A stretch of DNA of 64,000 nt from Plumapathes pennacea (Eukaryota > Cnidaria > Anthozoa > Antipatharia > Myriopathidae), in NCBI GenBank assembly GCA_964036295.1, contig OZ038465.1, forward strand, positions 1,513,615-1,577,614. The letters run 5' to 3'. The notes beneath the pieces were generated by a model that searched no databases, was not told the origin of the DNA, and worked only from the letters and a program-made list of their open reading frames with translations. Shown here piece by piece: positions 19,004 to 31,715 of the stretch. Position 1 is the first letter of the stretch. Each line of letters starts with the position of its first letter. A program made the position numbers and the translations under genes.

Positions 19004-22000
19004 ATGTCAACACTCCAGGTCCTATCAATGTGTATCTTCTTTTTAACCTCAAGCTCATCGACCAATGGATACACGACCATCACTGTGGCTACGTATAACC
19101 TGTGGAATGTCATGTTTCAGTGGGACGTAAGAAAGCACCGCATCGCAGATATGGTAAGGTTTAAAGTCTTTAGTACACGTTCTCAATAATTTATCAACAT
19201 CGGACAAGCAAATACTCTCTCGCCTTTTGGAGTTTCCTACTTTGGATTTAGAAGCTTGAGTTGTATCTGTGGGTTGAAAATGTACGATAGGTTAGTTAAA
19301 CAGCTTCCGCTGTTCGCACTATAAATATATAAACAACTTTACCCGCGGAATTAAATATAAACTTTTTGAACTTGGACCACTCGGCACATGTAAGTCTTCT
19401 TCGTGATCTCTTAGCTGAACGATATGCTTTCAACGAGTGTTGGAGATATTGTGTTTACATGTAGCTTGGCTTCCAGTAAATTCCTTGGCGAGTGATATTT
19501 GTACACATATACAGTCAAACCTCTATTAAGCGGTCATCCTTGGGACTGAGCCAACTGACCGCTTAATAGAGGTTGACCGCTTAAGAGAGGTTTTCTAAAA
19601 TTTAGCATGTAATACGTGAAAATTTGAACTAAAATGTTACCAGTGCTACCAACAACACGGTAACGCACTCAATATAACGGACTCAAATGCTGTGGCGGTC
19701 GTAAGAGAAAAATCTGGTGACGTGGAAACACTGCAAACAACTTTTGACGTTCACCCGAATAACCTGACTGATAACTTCGAAGTTATTGGTCATGCTCCAA
19801 AACTAATGGCTATATGGTTAGCAAGTTTTTGAAAAGGCCTACGAACTGCGGAAAAGTCATAATCAAGGGATAACGAGTTAACAGAGGTGGTGGCTTTGGT
19901 CTCGAGGTTCCTGGCGAGTACATATTTGAAGGTGACAGTTTTTCTTGTGGCTGGCTAGAACGGAAGCTGGTAAAAGAGGAATTTAGATCCGAGAAATATG
20001 ACCTGCACTGCGGTGGACCCACACGAGCCTGAAAAATAATGACACTTTCATACTGACTACATGTTGTGTTTGATGAGGTGTTAAAATGTAAACTGGATAT
20101 GCCTGGCTATCGTCATGTGATATCACATTGTAATCTAACTAGGTGACCGTTTAATAGAGGTGAAATACAATAAAATTAGCCAATTAGGGAATCTAAACGG
20201 TGACCGCGTCCGCTTAATAGAGGTGACCGTTAAATAGAGGTCAAGTTTACAGTAATTCAGTGAAGCAAATTCCGGGACTTTGATTAGTGACCGCTTAAGA
20301 GAGGGTGACCGCTTAAGAGAGGGCCGCTTAATAGAGGTTTGACTGTATGACGAAAATATAAAAATGACCAACATGGTGTTTTTTTACGAGGTCTCTGCGA
20401 CCTTTTGCGCTCAAGTAAGATATCGTTTTCGACTTTTCAAGTCATTTATTATAGTTCAGTTAATTGCATGTGACATTATTATTTATTTATGCCGTGGAAG
20501 GAATACGAAATTTAAATTTCTCGTAATGAAAATGGTTGTTAACATAAAAATTGAATTGGTTGTTGCCTTTTTAGCACCCTTCAAAGAGTGATCCAAGGCA
20601 AACTTCTCTCAAATCAAAGTGAGCTACATGTAGTTCATTCAGTGTGAATAGTGCCAGGTGATTCAAGATTACTAAAGCACAACAATCATGTGTCACGAAT
20701 GAAGAAATTCACGCAGATAATATTACTTCACCTTGTTAATTTTTTTTGTTCTCCTTGTAATAAGTTAGACTGTGACAAAAGCTGTACAAGGGGACAGGGG
20801 TGGGGCCTTTTGTCACCTGTCTTCTTTTTCCAACTTTTGTCATGGAATCTCCTTGTTCACACTGCCGTTTATAGCATTCCAGCAATGCTGGAGTCAAACC
20901 ATGTTTCTTAAAAGTTCATTTGACTGCAATATTGCAGTGGGTAATATTGCAAACTATTCTTTGTTGTTGTTATATCTTTCTGTGCAGATTAGAAAATCAT
21001 CCCCCGATGTTATTGCTTTCCAAGAAGTGCGCGCAGATGAATCAGGAACTCACAACCAGCTCCATGAAATCCAGGTGTTAGTTCCTGAATACAAGCATTT
21101 AATTTATCACCCAGTGGCAAAGGTTTTACCTCCCCTTGGCCTGCCAAAACCACCAGGATGGGAGCTCGAAGGACTTGGCATTTTAAGCAAACATCCATTC
21201 ATTCTTAGTCATATTGTAAACTTAACTGTTGGCAAGAAAAGCCTAGACAAAAATAACAGAATACTACTCCATGCACAACTCAATGTACATGGCAATGAAT
21301 TTGACATCACAGTGGTTCACTTCTCGTACGATAAGATGCAGCAGTGTGAGAATGGAATGGACACTGTAGACTATATTGCATCCATTGGAAGCGAACGGTC
21401 GGTGGTGTTAGGAGACTTTAATGTCTACGAGGACTTTTCCTGGCCAGTCAATGCAGTGATGAAGGGTTCCTTTGATAGAGATAGCAAGTGTGCATCAAGA
21501 AGATTTCAACCTCAAGATTCAAATTCTGGTTATGGTTTCGTGGATGCCTGGGTGAAAGCTCATGAACATGCGACAGGATTCACATTCAGTAATATGGTAA
21601 GTCACTGTACAGTTTGTTTGATTGGATTCCTGGAGAAAAGTGAGGACAATTTAACTTTTTGCACCTGCTATATGATAATAAAATGTTCTTAGGGCCTGTT
21701 GGTTTCAGATGGTAAATAGGTATTCGTATTAGTTGATTTATATTTCACATGTACATTACCTGATCATTTCTTACAAAAAATGATGGAGTCCTTGCATTTT
21801 CAAGTGTTCTGTGTATTTTGTAGGTTGCATGGTTACTAGTAATAAAATATTTGCATACATCCTGATTTTCTTTTGTCTGGTCTTTTTTTTCCAGCCTGAT
21901 CCAGGTTTGGTTAGTCGTCCAGACAGGATACTTGTCTCCCAAGCTGGGCTTGAGGTCATTAACACAGAATTACTGGGTGATGGCAAAACATACAAGGAAA

Positions 22001-22506
22001 AATACAGCTTCTGGAACAAATGGCAGCGACTTAAAACTGTGATCAAAATGGCTAAAGAAACTGCAGGAGGCTCAAACTATAGCTACTCGTGTTACCAAGA
22101 CTGCGGACCCCACGGATCATGCCGTTGTGGTGTTTGCGTCAAGGGAGGCAACAAAAACATTTGTGAGTTGCCTTTCTGTTATGAATGTGATGCGGCCCAT
22201 TACAACAGTTTCCTTCTTTTGATGATGCTGTACTCTACACTTGTTCTGTTTGTGGTTTATGTTTTCGTAAAAGTTCTTTTGAGGCGATGTCTGTCCCGTG
22301 GGAGAAGAAATCCACCTCGCTTTATTTTCCTTTGTCCCAACAAGGCTTTGTTGCTTTTTATGTTTTTTCTGACTTTCTCTGTTTATCTAATCACAATCTC
22401 TTCATTTAGCGATTCTTTGAAGACAGTGCAGGACAGAATACCAGAGGAAATGTTTCCTTCAGACCACTTAATGATCATTACAAAACTAAAGTTGACCTAC
22501 AGATAG
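19004..22506 (+). CDS. Secreted/membrane EEP-superfamily phosphodiesterase or nuclease
   Basis: Three exons joined in phase 0: 19004-19153, 20988-21596, 21895-22506 (GT donors, AG acceptors), 456 residues. Residues 1-22 are a signal peptide. The endonuclease/exonuclease/phosphatase fold is shown by TYNLWN (Asn32), FQEVR (Glu63), VVHFS (His160), GDFNVYED (Asp192, Asn194), RPDRILVS (Asp263) and SDH (442-444). Members cleave phosphodiesters such as DNA or sphingomyelin with Mg; the substrate here cannot be told. Between Asp263 and the terminal SDH lies a Cys-rich segment (about 319-350, CYQDCGPHGSCRCGVC) and two hydrophobic helices (about 358-379 and 403-425) joined by a basic loop. In known relatives membrane helices usually follow SDH. 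Intron 1 holds a Tc1/mariner-type MITE. It faces PRPF18 tail to tail. Confidence 0.82.
19512..20345. mobile_element. pogo/Tigger-like MITE with CAGTCAAACCTC ends, TSD TA
   Basis: Ends are CAGTCAAACCTCTATTAAGC and the inverted GCTTAATAGAGGTTTGACTG, flanked by TA on both sides (19510-19511, 20346-20347), as for Tc1/mariner elements. The subterminal regions hold many copies of gaccgcttaatagagg / gaccgcttaagagagg. No transposase ORF in 834 bp. It lies in intron 1 of the EEP gene. Confidence 0.85.
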
Positions 22507-22518
22507 GGTAGTAAGTTT

Positions 22519-22524
22519 AATAAA
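22519..22524 (+). terminator. Polyadenylation signal of the EEP gene
   Basis: AATAAA 13 bases after the stop codon. Confidence 0.6.
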
Positions 22525-22925
22525 AAGTTTCTAAACTAACCTATTTTGACCATCTCCTGAACTTTAAATACAAAACTGTTATAGTACCAGAGAAGCAAAG
22601 TGGGTTTGCTCTCCCATATTTTGCATGGTTGGGATTTTTGATAAATTATTTTCAAAAGTGCCACTTCTTTGAAAAATAAGTTGACAGGGACTTTTCATCA
22701 TGACTACAAATCCCTACCCTGGGCCAGGAAAAGCTGCCAGTTGCAATCTTTCTCTCATAAGTTGTAATATGGTTACTGTGCAAATTCCCTGCCCCCAGAC
22801 AAACCAGGTCTGACATCAGTAAAGTTAATCCCAGGTGGGAGATCAAAAGATAATATTACAACATTGATCACTCTCAGGAGTGAAAAGGTCAGAGTCTGTA
22901 CATTATCCAATATTCTTTTACTGAT

Positions 22926-25900
22926 TCATGACATAGTGACTGCTTGGTATTCCACAGACTTGGACGGGGCTGCAATGAACTTTTTTTGGCAGAAAGTCAT
23001 GAGCCGTTTCAAACCCTGCAAGAAATGTGAAATGGTTCTAAGTGTTTCTTCAGACATCTTTCTCTTATAAAAGTTTTTAGGAATCATTGCATCCCTCTCA
23101 AAAGTAAGATGGTTTTGCATTTGGTACACTTGTTCCAAACAAGTCTGGCTACATTCTTGGTCAGTCAAGATCTGATCTGCCAATCAGTTTCTTCTTCAAA
23201 GTAAAACCAAACACAAATATTATTTTAATCAGGTCTTTCCCTTGAGATGTAATTATATACAATCATGCTGTCCACAATGCTTCATGCAGTACAGACCTGA
23301 ATGTACTTCCTCTGTGTTTCATCATTCAACACATCTGAAAAAAAGTTAAGGAAGAAATCTTGTGTTTGCAGCTCCCATATTAGCCTAAGAAAACAGACAT
23401 CTCTTACTGCACACAAGATGGGATGTCTGTTTCTCAGGCTATTCCTGTATACCAAATTGCTGATTTTAATAGCAACCGAGTTGGCTTTTACCATCTGGTA
23501 AAATGAGTTTCCAACTTTGCCCCAGATGCTCCAGGCATCAGGCATCCAGTTATAAAGGATACGGGCCACATTCTGAGCAAAGATCTTCTCTCTTCCTGTA
23601 CGAGCATGAATACCAACCATGGTGACTCCAATTGGCCATGGAGCATTCCCTATGGCCATCTGCAGGTATGAATCATTGGCCTGAAACAAATTAATGCTAA
23701 TACAGTTGAGTGACCTGCCAGTATGTCACCATTATTTCTACATAGAAAGGCATCACTTGGCAGCTAAACAGTTTCATACATTTTACCTTCACATACTCTC
23801 TTTCCAGTAAACTCATCACAATACTTGTCAGGGATTCTCGAATGTCAGGTGGGCATTTCTGAAATTAAAACATTCTAGAACTAAAATATGATATTATTAA
23901 CCATAATATTTATGTGCTAACCTCAGCTCATGCCAAGCCAAAAGGAGTAATTCTCAAAAGTTACTTTTAATTTCTCTTTTTAGAAAGAGGAGGGGATGCT
24001 TACGGTACCTTGTGTCTGAGTTGTCTGAAGAGTGGCTTGAGATAGGACCCAGTTTGACTTTGCAAGGCACTTGCAAGTTTTCCCTGTAAAGTTATGACAA
24101 ACACCATGAGAGACACAGATTCTTCTAAAGGAGCACATTGAAGCTGATGTAAACACAGTTTACCTCCATTGTTCGCCTAGCCTCTTCTGGTCTGGTGTCG
24201 AGTTCTTTAGCCCACAACTGAAGCAAGAACTGCAATAAAAACAGCAATGCAATCTATCATATAATCAATGCACACCCAGTAATATTATTGATCATACAGT
24301 CAAATATTCTTAATTAAAATTATTTCCTAAAAATTATGCAAATTGTTCAATTACCTCCAAGAATGTCAAAATTAATGCTTGATCCAGATTTCCATCACCT
24401 TTTCCTGCTTCCTTTGCCATGCTCTGAAACGGTAACAAATGGGTTACAAAACAAAATGAGAAATAAAAGTCAACAAAAACATGAAAAATATATAACAACA
24501 GCATAACTTGTCTCAGCACCTTGATATCTTCCAGAGTAGTACCATCATCCTTCACTTGAGAGTTGTCAACAACCGCTGAACTCCCTTCGCCGCCCTATGC
24601 ATAGAGACAACCTTATTATTCAGGTTTATACAAAGAATCGTAACTCACTCAACAAACTCAGCCTGCATTCCTGGGGAAGAACGAGGCTGAGAAGGGGAGG
24701 TTGGTTGAATCCTGTACACTGGATAAAAAATATTCTAGTCAAGAAACATGTAGGCCCAAATGACAGTGATTCAACAATGCCTTACATATCCTATCAAAAG
24801 ACCTTTGCAAAAGTGATGATGGTAAAAGAGAGATGTCATATGATCAAAGAGGATTCCTTTTTCCAGTGTACTAGCTTGTGTAGCAGCTCTCTCAGGGAGG
24901 GGGAGGGTTGTGCTCAGACCGGACCCCCTCCCCTCCCCGGGAGGGCTGCTACACAGGCTGCCAGTGCACACATACATAATTAAGCTGGTCAGTATGAAGA
25001 GAAGTGGAAAAGTGGCATGCTGTACTGTACATCTTGGGCCACTCTAGTCCAAATCATGATTCAAATTTATTGTACCTGTTGTTTGATAAGTTCTGCTAGG
25101 TATTCTTGGTCAATCTTTTCCATAGCAGCCTTGAAGTCATTTCTGAGTCCCTGTAAACAATATAAACAGGACATTTGTGGGGACAGTAGGTGATTATAAT
25201 TTACTACAGCATGCATGTTTGAATGGTAAAAAAAAAAGGTCAGACTTTCAAGCAATACAGTTCTTCTACAGCAGTCAACCTGCATAGTGTATCACATTAC
25301 CTTGTTTATCTCTGGAGCAAGCATCTCAATACGCCTGTTAAAAACAACACAACAAAAGATCAATACTACAAAGTAATGTCACCTATAACTTCTAAACAAG
25401 ACAGTGGTAAAATAAATGGGTGTAATATTTTTGGGAGCACTAACCTTGATCTCTGACAAGCTTCTTCATCTGTTTCTCCAAACAGTCTGATTGGTTCTCC
25501 CCTTTCACGCAGTCGTCTGACAACCTGTCATTGTGTGTTCAAAACCAATGGTATTACAGCATAAAAATGCTCATCATGGGCCCAAAAATATAACATTAAA
25601 ATACAATAGTATTGATCTACTTTACTGAGGGATTAATAATATTAATCTAAAATAAAATAAAATAAAATATGAATATAATCATGGGAAACCTGTACAATTA
25701 TATTTATCTACTCAAATGAAGAACATCTTAAACCACTGGTATTGAGATGGCCTAAAGAACAATGTACATATATGAGTAAAGTATTTGGTGCACAACTACA
25801 TGTTCATACAACTTAACCATGTAATAAATTTCCACTGGTTTGCCGTGGTGTGGACTCTTATTTACCACGATTTACGTCATCACATAGTCAAAATGTTGTG

Positions 25901-28900
25901 GACTCACGAGGCGCTTCGCCGAGTGAGTCCGCAACTAATTTTGACCATGTGATGACGTAAATCATGGTAAATAAGAGTCCACACCACGGCAAACCAGTGG
26001 AAATTTGTTTTTTACCACAACATTTAAAAATATACAGGAAACTTTCGTTGTATTTCGCTGCAAAACGTGACATGCTGGCCTCAGCATTGTTGTCTGGACT
26101 CTTATTTACCAAGGTAAATCGACCAATCAGAGAGCGAGAAACTAGTGTGTTGTGGTAAAAAATATAATTTACAACTAAATTCAACAGGTTATATACGTAA
26201 TTATATACAGGCAACTCTCAGACACCATTGCCTAAGGGTAATCAACTTCAACTTTTTCCTTTAGTATTTAACCAGAGATATATCATACAATATAGACAAC
26301 TTGATTTTTATTAGGTTGATCACACAAAAGCTGATTGAAGTATTATTTTCTCATTACTGTACATCACTTGTATATTTCCTTCTTGGAAGGTTGGGAAAGT
26401 CTGTATTTTGAACTTGGGAGTGAATGGTTAATGGTTTGTTTAGGGCTTCTGAAGTAATAAGTGAAAGACAGACTATGGATAAGTATATTGTATCTCAGAT
26501 CCTTCAATGGAAAAGTAATTAACAAAAAACACAAATTAATAAAATGAACAACAACGCACTCTTGAGACTTTGAAGTTTTGTCATTATTTTACTGAAGTTC
26601 GATTTTGCTCTTTTTGTCTCTTTGGTAGCGCAGATCTTTACACTTGTTAGCAATGCTTGTTAAACAAGTCTTCCACAGTTTTTCCTGTTCTTCCAAAGGT
26701 TTGGAGCTTGCATATTTTCCCAGGACTTCCACTGTAAAAAAACAATAATGATAACTGTGATAACATACAACTTGTAAATGCAATTCAGCCAACTGGTTCT
26801 ACTGTTATATTTTCCTGGGGAGGGGCAGAGGGATCATTTCTTTATGGGAGGGAGGGGTGGTGTTGTATTTTGAAGACTGTGGGCACCAGAAACGCGGACA
26901 ACCTCCAACTAAAATATGGCTGCTTGAGAAAGAGGTGATAATATAATTACTATCTAACAGTTTTATTTTAGAGGTGCTAAGAGAGCGAACAAGCTTTGGC
27001 AAAGCAAAAAAAGGGGGGGGGGGCATACATGTACATGCATGGAAGACAAGACAAAGAAGTGTACTTTTGTTTGGCAGAAGCTGGAAATACCTTTTATCCT
27101 ACCTTTTATCGCTCCTAAGACTATTTCATCAAGTTTAGATTTCTTGCAGAATCCAGTAACTGTCGACTCTCGCATTGTGTTGACACCAAACAACTTCTGA
27201 GCGAGGGCGATAGCACACCTGTTCGCATGCCTGGTCTTGGTGGCTTCTTCATAATCACACATGCTCATCACAACCCCAGGGACACCACCAATAACAACTA
27301 AACTCAGACAGACAGAGATAAAAGTGTAGGTAGGCCATTAAAATACAGAGTTTGTGTTGAACATTATTTTATTTTATTTAAATATTGCCGTTTATGCTAC
27401 TTGTAAATGTAGATTGTATACAATTTTAAGCACAGATTGCCAATATTATTTTGCTGCACAATCAAATCACATTCACAGATAAAACAGTAAAACAACTTAC
27501 TGTTACCCACAGTTTTGAACATCATGACATCATCATCTGTAATCAATAAGAATGCAGACAACTGCAAACTGTACAAGATTTGTTAAATGTATTTGTTAAC
27601 ATGTTAAACTGTTACTCACCACTCTCTGGCTTGACAGCATCTACATGCCCTCTGCTGGATGCAGCTGTATTTTGTATGGTCGCACAATGTCCTTTGGAAG
27701 TCTGTTGAGTCAACAGGACCTCAACGTGCAAGCTTGGTGCCTCACATTCTTCAGCTGTTGCCTTGGGAATTAACTGGGATTCATGTAAGTTATGAAGTTG
27801 ATCTCTTTGCTGTAGTTCATGGGAATTAGTCACAGGAGCTTCACTGGACTGCTCATCAAGTGAGTTGAGCAGCTGCTGTTCATGCTCTGAAGACTCAGTT
27901 AACAGGGATCTATCTAAGAACTGTTGGTGGTTTTGTTGTTCAAGTGAAGGCTTCCTGGACAGGGGCCCAACTGAGAGCTCCTGCTGGTGATCTTCAAGTG
28001 AAGATTGACTCAACATAGACCCATTAGAGCATGCCTGTTGGTGGTTTTCTTGTTCAAGAGAAGACAGGGCCCCATCAAAGCAGTGGTGTTTTGGTTGTAG
28101 TGCAAGAGAAGGTTGAGGTGTTGGACGAAGCTGTTGGTGTTTTTGTTGTAGTTCAAGAGAAGTCCGAGCTGGCAGAGACCCACAAGAATGCTGCTGACAT
28201 TGATGTTGTGGTTTCGTAGAAGCTGTATGAGGTGAACCTGATGACCTGCCAGAGGAGGTTTGCTTTGATGTCATCAGTAAGTACAGTCGGTCGACTTTTT
28301 CATTTAATTCATTGATCCTATAATCTATCTTCCCTGATAAATACATGATCATCTTTTCCTATAACAAAAATGATAATAGTACATTTTAAAAGACAAAAAA
28401 TACAGATATATCTGGCAAGAGAAACTACAACACAGAGCTTTCAGTCATACAGGTTTAACAATAATTCTATCACTGGTAACTATTGTCAACTTACCAGTTT
28501 TTCAAAAGCCCTCGCAACTGACAAGTTTATATCACTGTTAGAGACCACTTCATGATGTTCTACTATTGGATCGCCCAGTATTTGTTGATCTCTTTCTCTT
28601 TCAAGACTTGAAGCAGTATCTGTGAAGTTTTCATTGACAAAATTGCAGGCTGGGAAGGAGTCACTTGAACATTGCTCCTGAGTGAAGGGATGGCTAACTG
28701 ATGGAGTACCCAGGAACTCCAAACTGTCAGAAAGCTGAGTTGGTTCATCCATTGATTGTATCTGGGAATAGAAACTCTTAATCAACAATAATTATAACAT
28801 ATAAAACCTGTTTACGACACTTTTTGATTCACATCCAAAGCAAAAGCATGTGACGCACTTTGCAATGCAATGAAGCATCTCTTGGTGGTTTTGAAAAATA

Positions 28901-31715
28901 TTTTATTGTAATCTTAACTTGTAAAGTTACATTCAAAACCATTAAAACTAACCCCATAGCATAAACATTGAAACTAATCCTATAGGTAAGATAAAAGCTA
29001 CAGTATAAGTTACATTACATGTGGCAGTACAGTATGAATATTTCATAACTAAATAAGAAAACTAGATTTACCTTTCTTATTTTCTGTGTAGCCTTCAAAA
29101 GTAACTTTTTTGACCAATCCCTGTCTGTATCTGCACACAATTTTGTACCAATGTTTCAGCTCCAAGACTCACTTCATCAATATTGGTCATTTTCTGAATG
29201 ACCACATGCAAGTATTAGCGGCTCTTTCCATGGGAATTGTGCAGTTATTGTCAATAAGATTTTGGGGGAGTGTTATCTTTTGCTTGATGGTGACAAAGGA
29301 TGACCGTTTCTGTAAGAGATGCTGTTGGTCCTGGGTCGGTGTGGCAAACAAAACATGTCTTGCTCTATACAAATCACCATGAAATTAACATTAATTTGGC
29401 TGGTATTTTGAGCAGTCATTATGCTTCATTTTATTGACACTGAAATGCACATCATCTTGGAGTTCCCGATCTCCCAAAGTCAGGGAAATTCTTGCTGTTA
29501 TAATGGTGATGCTATTGACTTCCATTCCAGGAGCCTAGCCCTGGTGCTTTCACTTCTTCTTAATCCTTTCACTCCCAAGAGTGACCAACTTCAACTTTCT
29601 CCTTCAGTGTCTCACCAGAAATATATCATACAGAAAGGAGAACTTGGCTTTTGATAGCTTGTTCAGATGAAAACTGATTAAACTATCAATTCTCTCTACA
29701 TCGCTCATACAGTTCCTTTTTAAAAGGTCAGGAGAATCTGTATTTTGAGCTTGGGAGTAAAAGGGTTAAAGTACTTGGCCAGTTAATGTGAGGTAGTTGT
29801 ACCTTCCTTGGTGGAATGGTAATCACCCACAGTGACATATGTTTTGAAAGTATTGATTGAAGTGACATAAAGCTTCTGCACACTTTGATCTCTTGAAGAA
29901 GTACATTTGACATAGTTATGGCAACATGCCATAAAATGATTCACTTGTAAAATGAAATACTTTTATGACAAAGACAAACATTTATTTAATTTGTATTATG
30001 CACAATGCACTTTTTTTTCATACCAAACCCTTGCTCAGTTTATCAATATTGCACCTTGAAAGCCTATATCACTACTTGCTATGACAAAGACTTTAAAACT
30101 CGAAACATCAGCTTAAATCACTCTTACCACAGCTTTTCCATATCCATACAAATGTTTTAAATATTTCTGTTCAGAAGTCTGAAATTTCACTGCCTAATAT
30201 TGTTCCACTTTCCCAACTCAGATCAAAATGAAAACACATTGATTTATTACTGTATGGCACAGATAGTACATATGCTCTGATTGGTCAATATATCAGTCCA
30301 TAACTTACAGTATGGACTGGCACATGCTTTTGACGGCAGAAAGGATAAATAATACAATACACCTCGTCACGACCCATGCTCGAAGGTAAAACAACTAGAC
30401 TCAATCCATAACTAACTTACTGTACGGTCCATGAACTTGGTAATTAAAGAGCTATGTACTGCAATATTTCACAGAACATTAATGCTGGCACTTAATTTAA
30501 CAACAGCCCAAGGAATTGGTTAGTAGGCCATTCCCAAGATGCCTGTTGCCTCTGTTTCAAAAGGGAGGACTAGTTCAAAACCTTTCTTGTGAAATTTAGT
30601 TTTCATTTTTATTCAAATCAAACTTGTTTCCATAAGAAAGGTTTCGCACTAGGCCTCATTTTGAAACAGAGGCAACAGGCATCTTGGAAATGGCCTATTG
30701 ATACTGAGTGTTGGCTGACATTTCATTGCCTGCTGTTCAACTGATCAATAAACACAAAACTAACCTCTTCTCTGGGGATTGTCACTGCCTTTCCATCGTC
30801 TCCTTTCTTCTTTTTGATTGCAGCTGTCACGGGATCTTCCTCAGACTCTCGTTTGCCATACTTTTCCTGTTTTTGGGCAAAAAAGCAATTTTTCAGTCAA
30901 TGTTATTTTCAGTGGTTGCATGCTGGACAAAAATCTAGCCATAAATGTATGATCTGCAAGTCATTAACAGCTAAGCTAAACAATGTATTGCAATAATAAT
31001 TCAAACTAACCTCTTTTGCTTTCAGTTTTTCCTGAGAAAAAAAAAAACAAAAAAAAAAAAAACAAAAAAACAAAAAAAAAACAAACAAAAAATGAAGTAA
31101 GACAAAGACTAGTTATCCATGCTAGCACATATAGTACAATGTCCTGTAGTTCTATTATGGTATTAAGGTATAACCTTGTTTTGTTGACTGCAATATCCCC
31201 AGTAAAGCATAACTAAATTACTCAAATCTGGACTGTCATTGATAAATATGGCTGTACAAATGGGTCGTTTCATTTATTTCTGTCCCCCCCCTCCCCCTCC
31301 CCCAGCGATTATGGATGATTAGAGGAACTTTCTTTTGTGTCAGCACTTACTGTAGCCAATGTAAATCGATATGAATAAGGTGACGTTATCGATTGGCATC
31401 GATTGACCTAAGAACTGGAGCTCGATGGTTTCAACGCACCTCTTGCCTCTTGCTGTAATCCTGCGCCTGTTTGGCTGCGAGGTCACCTCTCTTAAAATAT
31501 TTTTTGTTCTTGGAAAGAGAGAACGACGCTTTAATAATCGTGTTAATACCAGAAGTGACTCTTCAAATTTCGAGATCATTGAAAATACACAAGGCAGATC
31601 GCTTGGCCCATAGAAATGTATGCACAGAATCTGAGAAAATACAACTCACCGACGTAACTTCATTTTGATCTATTTGTTTCTTCTTTCGTTCGATTTCAGC
31701 AAGCAAAAAGTCCAT
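22926..31715 (-). CDS. PRPF18: Pre-mRNA-splicing factor 18 (PRPF18)
   Basis: Second-step spliceosome factor that docks the 3' splice site. Fourteen exons on the minus strand give 326 residues (human about 342): 31650-31715, 31011-31031, 30765-30866, 25445-25524, 25301-25334, 25076-25150, 24520-24594, 24355-24423, 24164-24229, 24009-24083, 23787-23858, 23563-23680, 23297-23334, 22926-23015. All phases fit. Seen: N-terminal [17 protein letters not shown]4/SFM-like [20 protein letters not shown]; and the highly conserved C-terminal [33 protein letters not shown] and [18 protein letters not shown]. Exon 2 is a 21-base microexon behind a poly-T tract (31035-31095). The intron 25525-30764 (5.2 kb) contains a BEN-domain gene on the same strand. 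Foldback elements occur in several introns. Confidence 0.95.
25826..26165. mobile_element. Foldback element in PRPF18 intron, related to 42596-42747
   Basis: 25826-26009 is a long hairpin: arms aaatttccactggtttgccg...gacgtaaatc are inverted copies of each other around the gaggcgcttcgccgagtga core. The right half (26012-26165, ttttaccacaa...ttgtggtaaaa) has the same sequence as a separate copy at 42596-42747, including cgaccaatcagagagcgaga. This indicates a transposon family with ttaccacaa ends, here combined with a hairpin. Confidence 0.7.
26215..26460. repeat. Dispersed repeat, older copy (relative at 29565-29768)
   Basis: Diverged relative of 29565-29768: both contain caacttcaactttctcctt, agatatatcata, cagctga-like blocks and end in tctgtattttgagcttgggagt. 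Ends resemble the inverted pair ctcccaa / ttgggag. Confidence 0.55.
26589..29130 (-). CDS. BEN-domain-containing protein, nested in PRPF18 intron 3
   Basis: Minus-strand exons 29072-29130, 28495-28761, 27620-28358, 27501-27536, 27091-27297 and 26589-26731 join in consistent phase. The first in-frame ATG is at 28752 ([10 protein letters not shown]); the 29072 exon is open and in phase, so coding may begin further upstream. The protein has an acidic N-terminus, a short coiled coil ([20 protein letters not shown]), and a Gln-rich part with degenerate repeats of 'SLEQQNHQQ'. The C-terminus resembles a BEN domain, a DNA- and protein-binding fold of chromatin regulators: '[17 protein letters not shown]', '[12 protein letters not shown]', then '[18 protein letters not shown]'. 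Exon 27091 has two tandem donors 12 bases apart (aaaaggta at 27103 and 27091), both in phase. BEN assignment is by motif memory; moderate certainty. Confidence 0.65.
29565..29768. repeat. Dispersed repeat with CTCCCAA...TTGGGAG ends
   Basis: Starts ttcactcccaagagtgacca and ends gagcttgggagtaaaagg, with an older copy at 26215-26460. It lies in the PRPF18 intron outside the BEN-domain exons. 29131-30523 otherwise shows no supported exon. Confidence 0.6.
30524..30697. mobile_element. MITE with TAGGCCATTCCCAAGATGCC ends
   Basis: About 42-base inverted repeats: left TAGGCCATTCCCAAGATGCC continuing tgttgcctctgtttcaaaa, right the inverted copy with one or two changes. The total is 174 bases. It is in a PRPF18 intron. 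No clear target duplication. Confidence 0.7.

Noticed and set aside
23383-23439. Possible microRNA hairpin (cagacatctc / gggatgtctg) in a PRPF18 intron
   Set aside because: The arms are short with an open loop, and short foldback remnants are common here; no evidence for processing.
24889-24962. Possible regulatory hairpin in a PRPF18 intron (gtagcagctctc / gggctgctac)
   Set aside because: Short and imperfect, most likely a small foldback remnant; nothing links it to splicing.
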